Below, in pieces: positions 12,236-23,811 of a stretch of DNA of 64,000 bases. Position numbers and translations under genes: made by a program. The stretch is from Acanthococcus lagerstroemiae (Eukaryota; Arthropoda; Insecta; Hemiptera; Eriococcidae): the NCBI GenBank assembly GCA_031841125.1, contig CM063111.1, positions 56,481,535 through 56,545,534 on the forward strand. The letters run 5' to 3'. Numbering within the stretch: the first letter of the stretch is position 1; the number at the start of each line of letters is the position of its first letter. The notes beneath the pieces were generated by a model. The model saw only the letters and a list, made by a program, of their open reading frames with translations, was not told the DNA's origin and did not search any database.

Positions 12236-13400
12236 GGGGGGGGGGGGCGAAGAAGAACAAAAATTTGTCGACAAATTTTTTTTTCAAACTAAAAATTCTC
12301 CAACATTTTTTTTAAATGTGAAAATTTTCCAATTTTTCAATCAAAGTATTTTTTAATTGAACAAAAAGACAAAAAAAAAACGAACAGTAACCATTCTTAG
12401 TACATGAAAAATTCAAAGGAACAGTCTCAAAATTTACCAGCTGCCAAATTAGTGAGGCGTTTAGCCCCCCGCCCGTACTATCATCCTTGCAAATGCAGAT
12501 TGGAACCGTACCTCCCAAGCACTCATATTTGCACACATGAGCATACTCTAGTCTGGGAGGGTAAGCTAGAAGGATGTTAGGAATACTTGAGAGGAACACA
12601 AGGTGGTCATTATTTACTCTTGGTGATATTTTTTTCTGAATTTCCTCTGATTCGTCTCCTTAACTGGTTCCAATAAAATCAATTTAAAAAAACCCTACTA
12701 ACTTTTAGCTTGATTTTGGATTAGGGGAAACCGTGCCACAAGCTCCCTTTCGTTCTTATGGGGGAAAACACATGGAGTTTTGCCTTTTATTTCAGACTAA
12801 ATTTCCCTCCTATATTCATTAGGACCAGAGCCCGTAAATTAAACAGTAGAACATTATTTGTAATCGTATTCAGCTTGTGACATTGGAAAATAAGTCTTTC
12901 GCTTTCAACTTTTAGATTTTAATGAAATGTTTAACTTTCTCAAATTTTAGACTCTAGGTCAAACAAAGAATCTAGTAAAAACAGAATAGTCATTGAAATT
13001 CAAAATTCAGCCTTTGCTACCGACTTTGGATTTTCGAAATGTCTTTCACATTTCAGCTTTGTGTCAACCTTTCAGGTAACGTTAGATACTCAGCTTGAAA
13101 CCTTCGGCTTTTGACTGACTAGTCTCTGACAGGAGTCCAAGGTACTCCATTTTCAAAAACGAAATTCGACTTTCAGTTTAGAGAAGTGGAGAAGAAAAAT
13201 TTGCCGACCAATATTTTTTGAAAACTAAACATTCGCCGACAAAATTTTAGAAAAATGAAAAATCTGCCGATTCTCTAATTTAAAAACAACAACAACAACA
13301 AACAAACATTCATAAAAAATGAAAAATTCAAATGAACAGTTTCAAAATGTGCCAACTGTCAAATTATTGGGGGAGGGGGTGTTCCCACCATAGTTTATCC
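12236..13400 (-). repeat. interspersed repeat family R1, copy A (full plus partial)
   Basis: Read on the minus strand, 13400 down to about 12600 matches copy B (23812-24885) and copy C (28656-29303). Shared parts include the block around TTTGAATTTTTCATTTT, the phrase TAATTTACGGGCTYTGG and a conserved end GAGGAAATTCAG. Downstream in the same orientation, 12475-12236 repeats the first ~220-bp module, so the module occurs twice in direct orientation about 0.9 kb apart. No coding potential on either strand. Confidence 0.8.
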
Positions 13401-15778
13401 TGCCGGCGTGTGATCTGCGTTTGACGAATTGTATCTGGGACCGCACAGGCGTTGTGAGGCCATTTCACTAGTTGCACTGTTGGAATTTCTCTCGCCTGAA
13501 GCCTGCCGACTGAAAGGCTGCCTGCAGGCACTCATCGCACGGTGTGTGGGCCCCTTCAGGCGGACATCCTTAGTTCAGTACATCTGCCTGCAGGTGGTTG
13601 CCGGATAGTGTATGTTGGCCTAGGATGGTGGCCCTCCGGCCACTTGTTGAGGCAATAGCCTGCCGGCCATCGTATAGTGTATGGAGCGCAAATCCAATGG
13701 AACCCGCCTAGTTTCATGAAGTATTAATTTTTTCAGCTTCAGTGTTACGCAAGCATCAGAATTTATGTAATCGTTAAACTGAAATCAGCAGTCTTCGATA
13801 CTCAGTATTCACTCAACAATATTCAAACTTTAACAATACTTCTCGGTTCCATCAAAGTGGAGACAATTTTTCGCTCAAGGTTGACACAAAATCGGCAAGG
13901 AATTCAGTCACTTCCCCTTTTTCAAAAGGCAGCGCCAAGAAAATCAAAAAGAATTCGAAACAAATAATTAAGGCCGTCGAATACCCGACAAATCACCTCG
14001 AGACCGATATTCAAGAGGGCGCCTCGCTATATTCCATGTACATTCGAATAAATTCGTAGGTGTACTGAAATTCGAGGAATAAAATAGTTTTCATACAATA
14101 CAACAGAAAAGCCCGACAAAAAGTGAATACGGCCCATCAGTTTTTCATTTTTTTTTTTTTTTCACATGATAAAAGGAGAGAAAATTTTATTATATAATCA
14201 TCAACGTCATTATTATTATTATTCAACGCTGGCAAAGCACTTTTTCATTGTATTCGGTGCCCTTTTTTCCCACTTCTGCCAGCATTTTTGCATTTCTTTT
14301 TTTCGCCTACTCCTGTCTTTCTCGCTCACTCTCTCGCTCTTTCTCGCTTTCTGTGTTCACTCATTTACTATAGGAATCTTATTGAATTTCTGCTATACAC
14401 TATACGCGTACTGCATTCCGCTCTCGAAGTAAGAAATCACGTCGTTTCTTCTCCATTCGAGAAGGGAAAAAAATTTAAGGAAGTTTTTCCGTAGTGTTAA
14501 AAAACACTTTAGCCTTACATCTTCCTTCACGCTTGCTCGCTTGTTCCGACTTTTTTTTTTTTACTGTTTTAACTTTTCCAAAAGCATTTTCGTTCGAATT
14601 TTACACTTTTCATTGTTTTTCGCAGTGCCACGTCGATTGCATTACGCGTCGCCCTCGCTTTCTTGTCCTTAATTCATCGATGTCACCTTTCAACTGAAAA
14701 TTATACGCTACACCACTACAGGATTGGACTTGGGCAGGGCAGAAGGGCAGAACGAACGCGAAAGAGAAGCGAAACGAACGGCATTGTAATTTAGACTTTT
14801 GTGTCGCGTAAACATAAATTTCAACGCAATTAAAGGCTGACTGTAAAGTGTTTCGGGGAATAATAATGGTTTGTTCGTGCGTTTAGGTGCCACAGTCAAA
14901 CGTACACGAAAATCTCTGTGCGACCGTTTCCCGGGGTTTATTATACGATCCGCAATGCGGCTGCGGCATAATATTAAATCCGGAATCGCAAATGTGCAAC
15001 GCTGCCGCTACTCCACCCCCGCCCATTGGTCTTACGTGCTGTGAATAGAGAGATTTTGAGTGCATATCCTGATTCTTCGGAACGGAAGAGACGACCAGAA
15101 GACGTACCATGATGATTACGGCAGGCGAGAACCTACTTATTTGAGCATCACTGATCAGGCCTAAAGAAGAGGAAGGGGAATCAGACAATCACCCCTCGAT
15201 CCATTATTTATTCCCAAGAGCACGTCCAACATTTCCGGAAAAATTGAAGTAAAACAGAGGAATGACGAAGTTTTGGGTTCGCCTGGCTATACTTCACTCC
15301 GCCACCGCCAGTTCTCTAAGGTTGGCGAGACTCAAATATGATGCGTTCGGTATGAGGGAGACTTAAGGTGGTATTGAAATTTTGAGTTCATGAGACCGGT
15401 ACCACCGATTACCAAGGTTTACAGAATGAAGCTTCAACACACGGTCAGATAAAGCCTGGCTTCCGCTGGCGAACAAACCAACCACTGACAACTAAACTTT
15501 GAGGCTTGGTAAAACAGTAGGTCAAGGTTGTTGATATTGTAATCAGCTGAATCAACCATCCTCCCGAGTCTGTCGCCAAGATCTGCATCACAAAGGAGAG
15601 CTCTGAAATTAACTGGAGGGACTCTCAAATTGATCAAAGCGCTTGCATGAACCACTGTTCTTGTTGGTAATTTGTTTAGGTAAGAGTTTTTTCGGAAGCG
15701 ACTGACAGAAAGTTCACAAGGCTCGTTCACGGGCAACTCCTAGCTATGAGCCTAAATACATAATAGAAGATAAATACA
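13401..15778. other. non-coding stretch with a small GC-rich repeat island
   Basis: 13490-13690 is GC-rich with imperfect direct repeats of CTGCCTGCAGG (13519 and 13584) and GCCTGCCGG (13658), each followed by a phrase like ATAGTGTATG. The rest is AT-rich with T-runs around 14150 and 14551. No recognised gene. Confidence 0.45.
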
Positions 15779-15850
15779 GTAAAACCTCGATTACCCGAGA
15801 TAGGTGGGAGAAACGGTACCTCGTACAATCCAAAACAGTAATAAACTCTT
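15779..15850 (+). mobile_element. pogo/Tigger-like terminal fragment
   Basis: CAGTAAAACCTCGATTACCC preceded by TA matches the well-known 5' end of Tigger/pogo elements (CAGTAAAACCTCGATTATCC). No second terminus is visible within the next kilobase, so it is a one-ended remnant, possibly interrupted by the palindromic MITE that follows. Confidence 0.6.
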
Positions 15851-15976
15851 GGATATGCTCATAAATTCATAGATTTCGTTTGAGGAGTGTTAAAATGTTT
15901 ATTTCAATCTGTAATAGCCATGAAAACTCACGAGGAACGTTTTACTAAAAAAAGCACTACATTATTGGCGTTTAAA

Positions 15977-16143
15977 CTTGCCCCTGTAGATATGAGTGAA
16001 GAACATATACGCCATTTTGGCTCACACCGTGCCCGTCGATGCCGAATTGACTACGCGGTACGCTACGCATAGTCGGATTCGGCATCCACGGGCACGGTGT
16101 GAACCAAAATGACGTATGTCTTCACTTGTATTTGTAGGGCTCT
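15977..16143. mobile_element. palindromic MITE family P1, copy 1
   Basis: Two arms of about 78 bp are near-perfect inverted copies around a centre at about 16060. Each arm contains CATTTTGG and CACACCGTGCCCGT. The centre holds GAATTGACTACGCGGTACG on the left and GATTCGGCATCCACGGGC on the right. Both are also present, in the same orientation, in copy 2 at 48986-49159. Outer ends resemble AGAGCCCTACAA. No coding potential. A target duplication is not clear here. Confidence 0.75.
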
Positions 16144-18437
16144 ACCTGTGCGGGTGAAAATGAATGAGTGATCACGGATACTTTCCAATAGAAACACTGC
16201 TATCTTCAGGAGGGTAAAAAAATGAGTAAAAATTATTCTCCCACTAGAACTGATCAAGCGTCTCATGCACACTTGACCTAAGTGACATCTCCCTGCCGAG
16301 CAGAGCACGGAAGAAGATCCTGTTCAAGCTCAGGAAGATCTCTTGAGCATCTACAAAAACTATCAAAAACTTACTGAGATTCTCTAAGATACCCTCCGGA
16401 AACTCGATTTTGTCAACTAATAAAGGAAGATCTAACTCATCGAGAGAAAAAAGTAGAGAAATTATCTAAAAATGGATCGCTAAGTGCTAAAAACATGTTT
16501 TCAAAATAAGCTAGTTCAAAGTTTTATGAAGTGAATGGACTTACAGAAGGCACGATCTTTAGGACAGATTTTAAACTATTAAAAAGTAGATACCGGCCAA
16601 GTAGGTAGGTTTGTAGTGTGCAGGCATGAACGAAGTATACATGGTGGCAATAACTAATTTTCGATCGAAGTGGTACTTAGCATCCTTTGAATTTCCGTGG
16701 TTCAGTTAACCAGTCACTGGGACAGACAGGCAGACAAGCACAAAACTGACTCGAGCGAAATGACTGTCGACAAAGTAGGAAGCGAGGTAGCCAGCGAGCA
16801 AAGCAGTATAGTTCTGAATGAGAAAAACGTCATTTACTCGTGTCCGCGTCCGAAATTCTAAGTACTTCGCTGAAAAGAGAGCAACCAGACACACTCGAAA
16901 AATTTCAATTTCAGGCAACCCCCCCCCCCGCATTCTACAACTCCGTCGGCACAAAAGCACCTTTATTTCTCGACTCGCAATTCTTTGTTTTCAAAAAACA
17001 TTCGATCGATCCTATTCAAAGGAACTTCCCATCAATAATGCTGAGATTGCAGCCAGATGGGAAGAGAACTACTGCCCAAAAAAAGAGAGTAAAGCCTTCG
17101 GCGGAAAAGAGAAGAAACGAAACAACAGCGAAACGAAATTAACGAATTAATTTCGTAAACGTGTTCGAGAAGTGTTCCTTCTACTATAGTTCGTTTTTTC
17201 GCTTTTAAATAACAGTAAGTTCTCGCCAATTCGAAGGTGTACGATTTTTTAATTAATTTTCCCGGAGTCTTCTCCGCGTTTTTTCGACTTAATTCTTAAT
17301 TACAACGTCTCGCAATAAAACAAATAATAAATCTCGTTATTCAATTAGTATGTACTCCCCCCCCCCGAATGCCGAAATACAACTGCCAACAACAAACGAG
17401 AGACTTTGTCATTAGGCAGACTTTCAAGTTTCAAGGAACAACCTACATCTAGTATCTATTCCAAGAGGAAATTTACATTGGCAAATCCATCGCAGTCGGC
17501 AAAACCCGACAGCATATCCCAAGAAAAATCGAAATTTTTAGAATAGTAAATTTCTGTAATCAGACCGCCAGACTTGGCATTGATTCGAGAAGCACCTTGT
17601 CGTGAAATTGAAGGAGACAACAGACAATCTCAAGCTGACTGAGACACTGACCGACTGGTCGACAGATGACAAACAGTATAGTTATAGTTTAGTTTTAGAT
17701 TATAAATATTTTCATTTGTATTGTGGCGAATAATCCAGAACATTTGAGATAAGCGAAGAAACATCGACACGTTTCGAGTAGCAGAATAGAAGTTCGATAA
17801 CGAAAGCGATAAGGAGTTTCGCCGATAACGCCGGGGTATATCTGAAAGAGCAAATTTCTGCAATCGTATGGAGAGCGCAGGGCAATATACATACAAAGCT
17901 TTGAGCCAGTTGAAATTTTTCGTTTTTCTTTCTTTTTCTTTCTTCCTTAATTCGATCAGCCTTGAGATTTCCTTCCCCGGCTGTGGCTCATTTGTTTACA
18001 AATCAGTAGTCTCAAGCACTTAAAAATCTTTAGTTGGGACCAAGGACGGAATTCTGGAGAAAATGTACTACAGGTAACAAAACTTGAAACCTGATTAATG
18101 TTTCAGATCCGAATTCTCTTCTTGTACTAAGGTCTTTTAACTCCTGATCAAATTCCCGATGTGAAGCTCTCTCTCTCTCCGAACAGCTGCCACTAAAGCA
18201 TCGACAGGATCAGGACAAGGTTTTTGCTAGGCGCACTTGTAAAAAATCATGGGCAACAAATAGCTGCTCATGCAAAAAAAAATTTTATTGTCCAATTCAA
18301 AATGCCATGATACCTTGTATTGTCAAAACGAATAATGTATTATATTGTTCTGTGAACAAGGGTTATTGATTAAAAAAGTAGTTAACATTGAAAATATTGA
18401 TTCTGCCTCATTTTACTGACTAGATTTATTCTTCTAC
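16144..18437. other. non-coding stretch
   Basis: No recognised exon, RNA gene or transposon end. C11 lies at 16919-16929 and a T/C-rich tract at 17923-17947. Short overlapping frames around 16706-17230 have low-complexity compositions and no family signature. Confidence 0.45.
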
Positions 18438-18672
18438 TTTTTCCTAGTTCAAAATAGTTTTACCTGACAATCATAATCACTTTTTTATTTCACTTTTTTA
18501 CAAGTCAATACTAGTTTTCACGAGTAAAAACTAGTTTTAACTGAAATTATATCATTTAGAACTAGTTCCAACGTTGAGGGTCTCAGTTCATTCCAGAAGA
18601 ATTAACTAGTCAACACTAGTTATGACTAAAATCATTTTTTGTGGAAACTAGTTTTGACTAGTGACTTCAAGA
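18438..18672. repeat. cluster of ACTAGTT motifs in both orientations
   Basis: About eight AACTAGT/ACTAGTT sites occur in roughly 235 bp, often as AAAACTAGTTTTNACT. ACTAGT is self-complementary, and several flanks pair as inverted repeats (CAATACTAGTTTTCACG against GGAAACTAGTTTTGACT). It resembles the inside of a small foldback element, but clean ends are not visible. Confidence 0.55.
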
Positions 18673-18836
18673 ATTCACTGACTTCGCTTTTTAACTGTAA
18701 CATGTGTAACATACATAAATACTTGGGTCAAAAAATTACTGATAGTCATTTCTTCTGCAAACATTTTCTTACTTTTTAACAGCACACATTCTTCATATCA
18801 TACTGTATTCTCTCCTTTTTAATGTTATTCTCAACC

Positions 18837-19008
18837 TGAGCCCTGGAATCCGCCGTCGGAGAGGCTGTTAGGGCTGTCTTAGCCCTCTTCACATCTTGCC
18901 GAAAAATCGACCTAGGGCGAAATATAGCGAGTTGCTACGTGGGTTCGAACCCGGGACCTCCATAATCCGAGACCGGCGCGCTATCCACTCGGCCAACCAG
19001 CTATCCAT
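18837..19008 (-). mobile_element. tRNA-derived SINE (family S1), copy 1
   Basis: On the minus strand a tRNA-like head carries an A box (TGGCCGAGTGG) and a B box (GGTTCGAACCC), the internal RNA polymerase III promoter. It is followed by a body with CCTAGGTCGATTTT, GGCAAGATGTGAAGAGGGCT and AGACAGCCCTAA. The body and tail match 34436-34617, 58321-58528 and part of 44641-44712. The head could be mistaken for a tRNA gene, but acceptor-stem pairing is poor and the shared tail marks it as a SINE. Confidence 0.75.
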
Positions 19009-20074
19009 TTCACTAATATTTAGCAAGTTTGAAATCTCTTCAACATCTTGAGCAAAATTAGGATCATTGTTTTTCGGTTTTAGAAACCTCATAAATCTCA
19101 GAGTATAAATTTCAGATTCGCGTATAAATTTTAAGAGTGCGCTCTCTACTGGCAAAACGAAATGCGGCTTGCTGATTGGTGGATTAGGTTGAAAAGATGA
19201 TCATGTGCGAAAATGTGACAAAAAATGTTCTAATAACAGAATAAAAAGTTTTTGTTCGTTTCAGTTTTTCATAAAAAGTGATATTTCGGATATTTCTCAT
19301 TTTCTTGGTACACATGTTAGGGTAAAATACCCATGATTACCTTTTCAACATGTGCACTAGCGCTCCTGCAGTGCGTTTTATATGCGAATTGACTTAAGCA
19401 TTTCAAGTACAAGTATTCTGCCGTAGCTGAATAGCTCTTTTGACAATACAACAAAAGGTCCTACTTCTCTCTTTCATTAATAGTATCAAGTCAAGTTTTC
19501 ACCTTTTTAAGTACAACAACTCCTTTAACAGGTAAGAGTCTCAGTTTGGATTAGTCAAACTTCACAAAAGAAATGTTAGATTGTTTCATAACACGACTAA
19601 GAAGTGTTACATACAATTAACGCAGTTCTAATGCGAAATATGGATTAACATTCCATTGGAAGATGGAAACCTTTTAGTCATATTGTTGAATAATTGGGAA
19701 ATTACAAACAGTAATTCCGATTTAGCTTTATGAGTTTTCTTCAATAAAAAACAGTAAATGAGTTTATGCAATCTGCTATGTAATAGTTTCGGCTTCTCTT
19801 TTGGCAGGAAGACCAAAAAATGTTCTCTAATTTGGACGTAAACCTCACCTAGGTAGCGCTACCATAGGCAAACGTATTGTAGGCAGGACGGGGTATTGTA
19901 AGATCACCCCAAACCGATAAGAATTCAATGAAAATACTGACAGTGCTGCCAACACACGCAACTTAGGATTAAGTCCGAATTGCAGGACGCTGCTCAATTA
20001 TCATTTTTATTGAGCCTCTCAAAGTCAACCATCGAACTGAAAAATGTGTTTTGATATTTTTACAGGTAGCAATT
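19009..20074. other. non-coding stretch beside hAT relic
   Basis: AT-rich, stop-dense. It lies downstream of the minus-strand hAT pseudogene and may contain its decayed 3' half, but I could not extend the protein similarity. Confidence 0.4.
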
Positions 20075-20575
20075 TCAATTTTTTCTGAATGATGCGGAAA
20101 TCTGTTTTTCGGTTAGGGTAGCTATGACAAATTCTGCAGTTTCATAACCAATTTCATTAGGATCTTTTGAAAAGGCATCATGGACTTTGTGTATGTTGCA
20201 AATACCTATGCTCCATGAACTTTTAGAACGTACAACTGTTTTCTCATTGAATAAACTGAACACGGATCTGTTAACAGTGGAACCATCTAAGCCCAATATT
20301 AACAAATTTTTCAGCGGCAAGTGAGCCTTATCCATAGCCGACTAAATGGATTGAAAGGTTGCTTTCTCTTCAGCAGAACCTAGGAAAATTATTTCTAAAT
20401 GAGCAACTACCACCTTGTTCTCATATTTAGACCAAAATCTAATACAATTTTGCAACTCATTCTTATCAGAGACATTAGGGGTTTCATCAAGCAAAAGAAA
20501 ATAATAGGTATTACTTTTAACGACATCTCTAATTAAACGCCAGTACACATATGGATCACAAGGTATCGAGCTTTC
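20075..20575 (-). pseudogene. hAT transposase (DUF4371 type), fragment
   Basis: Reading from 20575 to 20075, one frame shows LLLDETPNVSDK (first catalytic Asp of hAT/DUF4371 transposases), then LQNCIRFW, then after one in-frame TAG at 20342-20344 continues LKNLLILGLDGSTVN (second Asp) and GICNIHKVHDAF. The order and spacing fit the DUF4371 core of the hAT family, which cuts and pastes DNA with an RNase-H-like DDE fold. Upstream is a stop and no BED finger is seen. Downstream the C-terminal dimerisation region is missing. Without a promoter, full length or a clean frame this is a dead relic. Confidence 0.85.
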
Positions 20576-20839
20576 GTTTTATTTGAAATCATTCAGGGTT
20601 TCTATTTTATGAGTTTTGGAAAACATGGCGTTCAATAGAGATCGTCACAGGATCACAAACTGAAATTATTTGCAACTACGTTCAGCTCCCATATGATTCC
20701 AGTTCTATTACGACAGGAGGGCTGGATATCAGGAGTAAATGAAACACTTTTTGAAGGAAATAAAGCATCTGCTCCCACTGACGCTGATACACTTAGAGGA
20801 ACCGATGTATATAGATGAGACCCGAATTTGCAGTTGATA

Positions 20840-21194
20840 CAGGGACGTACTGATAGGGGGGGGGGGACAATCCCCCGTAGGAATTTTTCATTCAGCAGTT
20901 GGGAAAATTTACCATTTCAGTCAGGCGAGTTGGGAAAATCCCACAAGTCGAAAGAGGTTTTTTCTTTTTGCTTTGATCCTCGGAATTGAGTCGAGTAGTT
21001 GGGAAAACCCAGCAAAGTCAAAAGGTTTTTCTTCTGTTGCACTAATACTTGGGATTTTTGAGTTAAGTCAGTTAGGAAAATCCAACTGGTCAAATGGTTT
21101 ATTTTTGCTTTGATACTTGGAAATTCTGAGTTGAGTCAGTTGGGACTTTCACAATTTTTATCCCCCCCTGGATAAACTCTTCGGTACACCCCTG
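20840..21194. mobile_element. hAT-type MITE family H2, copy 1
   Basis: The ends are inverted (left CAGGGACGTACTGA; right, inverted, CAGGGGTGTACCGA). Flanking 8-mers are AGTTGATA (20832-20839) and AGTTGAGA (21195-21202), an 8-bp target duplication with one mismatch, as expected for hAT. The interior has about three direct units of ~70 bp, each with AGTTGGGAAAA, TCAAAAGGTTT and a TTGAGT tail. A G11 run follows the left end. The second copy is 43130-43446. Movement would need a hAT transposase from elsewhere. Confidence 0.8.
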
Positions 21195-21202
21195 AGTTGA
21201 GA

Positions 21203-23112
21203 GTTTGGAAGTTCAGCCACAATACTAATTTGGTGTTTTGGAGAAGGAAAATGAAAAAGATGACTTAACGACCATATTTCCATAAAAATGACTTACGTGA
21301 CTAAGTGCCCCCCACCCCCTGGATGAAGATAAAATGCGTTATTTTCGAGGATCACACTAGCAGAGTACACTCTTGGCAAACAATTGGCGGCACCGTCGAA
21401 CGTTCTTCAATTTGTGATTGCGGTGCCGAAGAAAGTAAACTAGAGCAAGAGCGAAGCGGGACAGAGACAATGAAACTTTTTCGAATCGTAATTCCCAACC
21501 GCGAAGAGCAGTTTACTCGTTTGTCTTCCGTCTTCCTTCCTCAGCCGCAGTCTCCCTCCGGCAGGACGCAGAACAGGTGCGAGAAAAGAGAAAAAAATCG
21601 TTCATATTTAATCACGTTCGACGAATGCGAAAAAAATTGGACGGTTTAGGCGGCATTCCTCTTTTTATTCTCTCGTATAGGATTTTCTTCTCTTCCGTGT
21701 CTGCTTTTCTTTTCTTTCTTTCTTTCATCACTTACGTTCCTCTTATTTTTTCCTCGCCGAACGCGCGCCCGAAATGAATACAGAAAATTCGGGAGAAAAT
21801 CTGGTTCATCGTACACGCGAAACGCGCCTACCCACTCCCGATTTCCCCCAGAGTCAAACGGATTCGGAGTGATGTACGTACGTCAAACGGAGTTCCTGTT
21901 GCGGAAAATTGATTTCGCGAGTTCGGCGTACCTTTTTCACTCGGCCGGAGACAGCCCCAGACGAGTGATCGTCGAGCACACGGACAGGCCTATATACGTT
22001 ATATCGACGCGATATCAAGGCCTCAGCCGCGGATACGGTAGCTCCGCAGGCCTCGCCGGATACGACACGCATTCGCCCCCGCCTGCGTATACTCGTTCGG
22101 CGTCAGCAAAATAGACACCTAAAACGACCCAGCAGCAATCTGGAGCAGTCCCAGCGATGGAATACATATACATATATATGAAATTGCATGAACCAGAAAT
22201 TTGTTTTCCGACATACATTTGTGTATACGCACATGCATACTTCCCGGGGGTGGGGGGAGGGTGGGAGAGATAATGAACTATCGTCGGCCACTATCGTAAA
22301 TTATTTCACAAATTCACTCGTATTATTCTATTATTGATATTTTTTTTCTTTCTTTTTTTAAGTTGGCTTTGGTCTAGCCGTTGCACGGATAACGCATGTT
22401 CGCCGTGCATTCAAATGAGAGAGTGCCCAGCTCTCCCTCGCACAGTCGAAATTTGTCTGTTCGAGCGTGCTCCCCGCATCCCCGCCAACTACAGTCAGCA
22501 AGTGAGAACCTCCGGGCGATCGATGTCCACAAATTACCACCTTTGACCACAAGCCGATCATTAAAAAACCCCTTTCACCGAGACTCGACTCGAGAACTAC
22601 CGCGAATTGGGTGGGAAGAACACGAGAGGGCGAGCGAGCGAGAGAGAGAGAGAGGTGGCGAAAGAGGAAAAATGCCACTTAAACGGTCGAATAATCGAGT
22701 GTGCATATTCGATTCTCAGCCGACACCCTCTGCCCAACTTTCTCACTCCGCCGCTTCTCTATCTTCGATGGAAAAGCTACGGCTGGTTGGCGTGTCGCGA
22801 ATACGTAATTCGTTTGGTTTTTTTTTTTTATTTCCGAACAGCCAGCATTGTGTAACGCAAAGGCCCGCAATCCGTGCAACCAACTCTCGGAAGCAAAGGT
22901 TTAAAGTACACTGATAACGGCGGACCGTGAGTGCCCTCGCATTTCCAGCACACAGGTGCAGATATAACGTAGCTCAGCAGAAAGTACCTCAAGTTGGATG
23001 GGCAAATAAAATACGCGAAATGTACGTGGTTTAACCCCCCCCCCCGCCCAAACTGAGCAACATGGCGCTAAAACGTGCATTAATGTACGATACGCATGTG
23101 TTATCCTCCTTT
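21203..23112. other. non-coding stretch with GC-richer patches
   Basis: GC-richer between about 21850 and 22950 with several overlapping open frames (up to 172 codons at 22396-22914) that look like chance frames: low complexity, Ser/Arg-rich, and equally long on both strands. GAGAGAGAG occurs near 22637. C11 lies at 23035-23045. No recognised gene. Confidence 0.4.
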
Positions 23113-23282
23113 AGATCAATTTCAGCGAGTGTTACTGAGGAAAAAACCTCAGAATTGAATTCAGCGACTCGGAAAACTATATTGTTGATTAATACATACG
23201 CGACACTGATGAATACACATTTCAGTACCTTGCGGATCAATTTGAGTGAGGGTGACTCAGCAGGAAACCTCACAAATTAATC
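23113..23282 (+). repeat. diverged direct duplication, ~119-bp spacing
   Basis: A block starting AGATCAATTTCAGCGAGTG at 23114 recurs as GGATCAATTTGAGTGAGGG at 23233, each followed by a CCTCA phrase about 25 bp on. The TCAGCGA phrase also appears at 39211 and 39337, suggesting membership of a wider dispersed repeat. Confidence 0.45.
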
Positions 23283-23811
23283 AAGTGATTACGTTACTTT
23301 ACGTTATTCTCAGATTCGTCCTCCCCCCACCCACACCCTCAAAAAAATATTCGAGATAGTATTATATTCAAAGTAATCTCAAAAATGGATTCGACATGTG
23401 TAAGAACCACGTAAATAACTTAGGTGGGCTTCACGATAACTAGGGGCTCAGCCCCCTTCCCCTTTGCACTTCGGACAATAATATAATCCTCCCGACATTT
23501 GCTAGAATTCAGAGGTCCAAAAACAGACGGCCATTGTAGTGGCATCCATTTAAAATCCTCTTAAACATAGTAGGCGTATCTTAATAGCAGTCATATGACG
23601 CACTACTATCATTCTATGTATTCGAACTTTTCAATGGTAATTTAAGAACGTTTTAGACCCTCTCAGACTCACTTGTTTAGGATACGCTCAATTCAAAACT
23701 CGTTTGCAACATGTCATGACTTTTCTAGACTAAGGCATTTTCCAGACGTGATTCAGACTTTTCAAGACTTTTCCACATTCGTTCAAGACTTTCTCGGATT
23801 CACAGGAAGCG

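Noticed and set aside
14166..14494. hydrophobic frames that look like membrane segments
   Set aside because: They arise from T-rich DNA, which gives Phe/Leu/Ser in two overlapping frames. No real protein signature.
18930..19008. tRNA gene on the minus strand
   Set aside because: A and B boxes are good, but acceptor and anticodon stems pair poorly and the SINE tail follows directly. Treated as a SINE head.
22396..22914. 172-codon plus-strand open frame
   Set aside because: Low-complexity Ser/Arg/Glu composition, overlapped by comparable frames on the other strand, and no domain. It looks like a by-product of GC-richer sequence.
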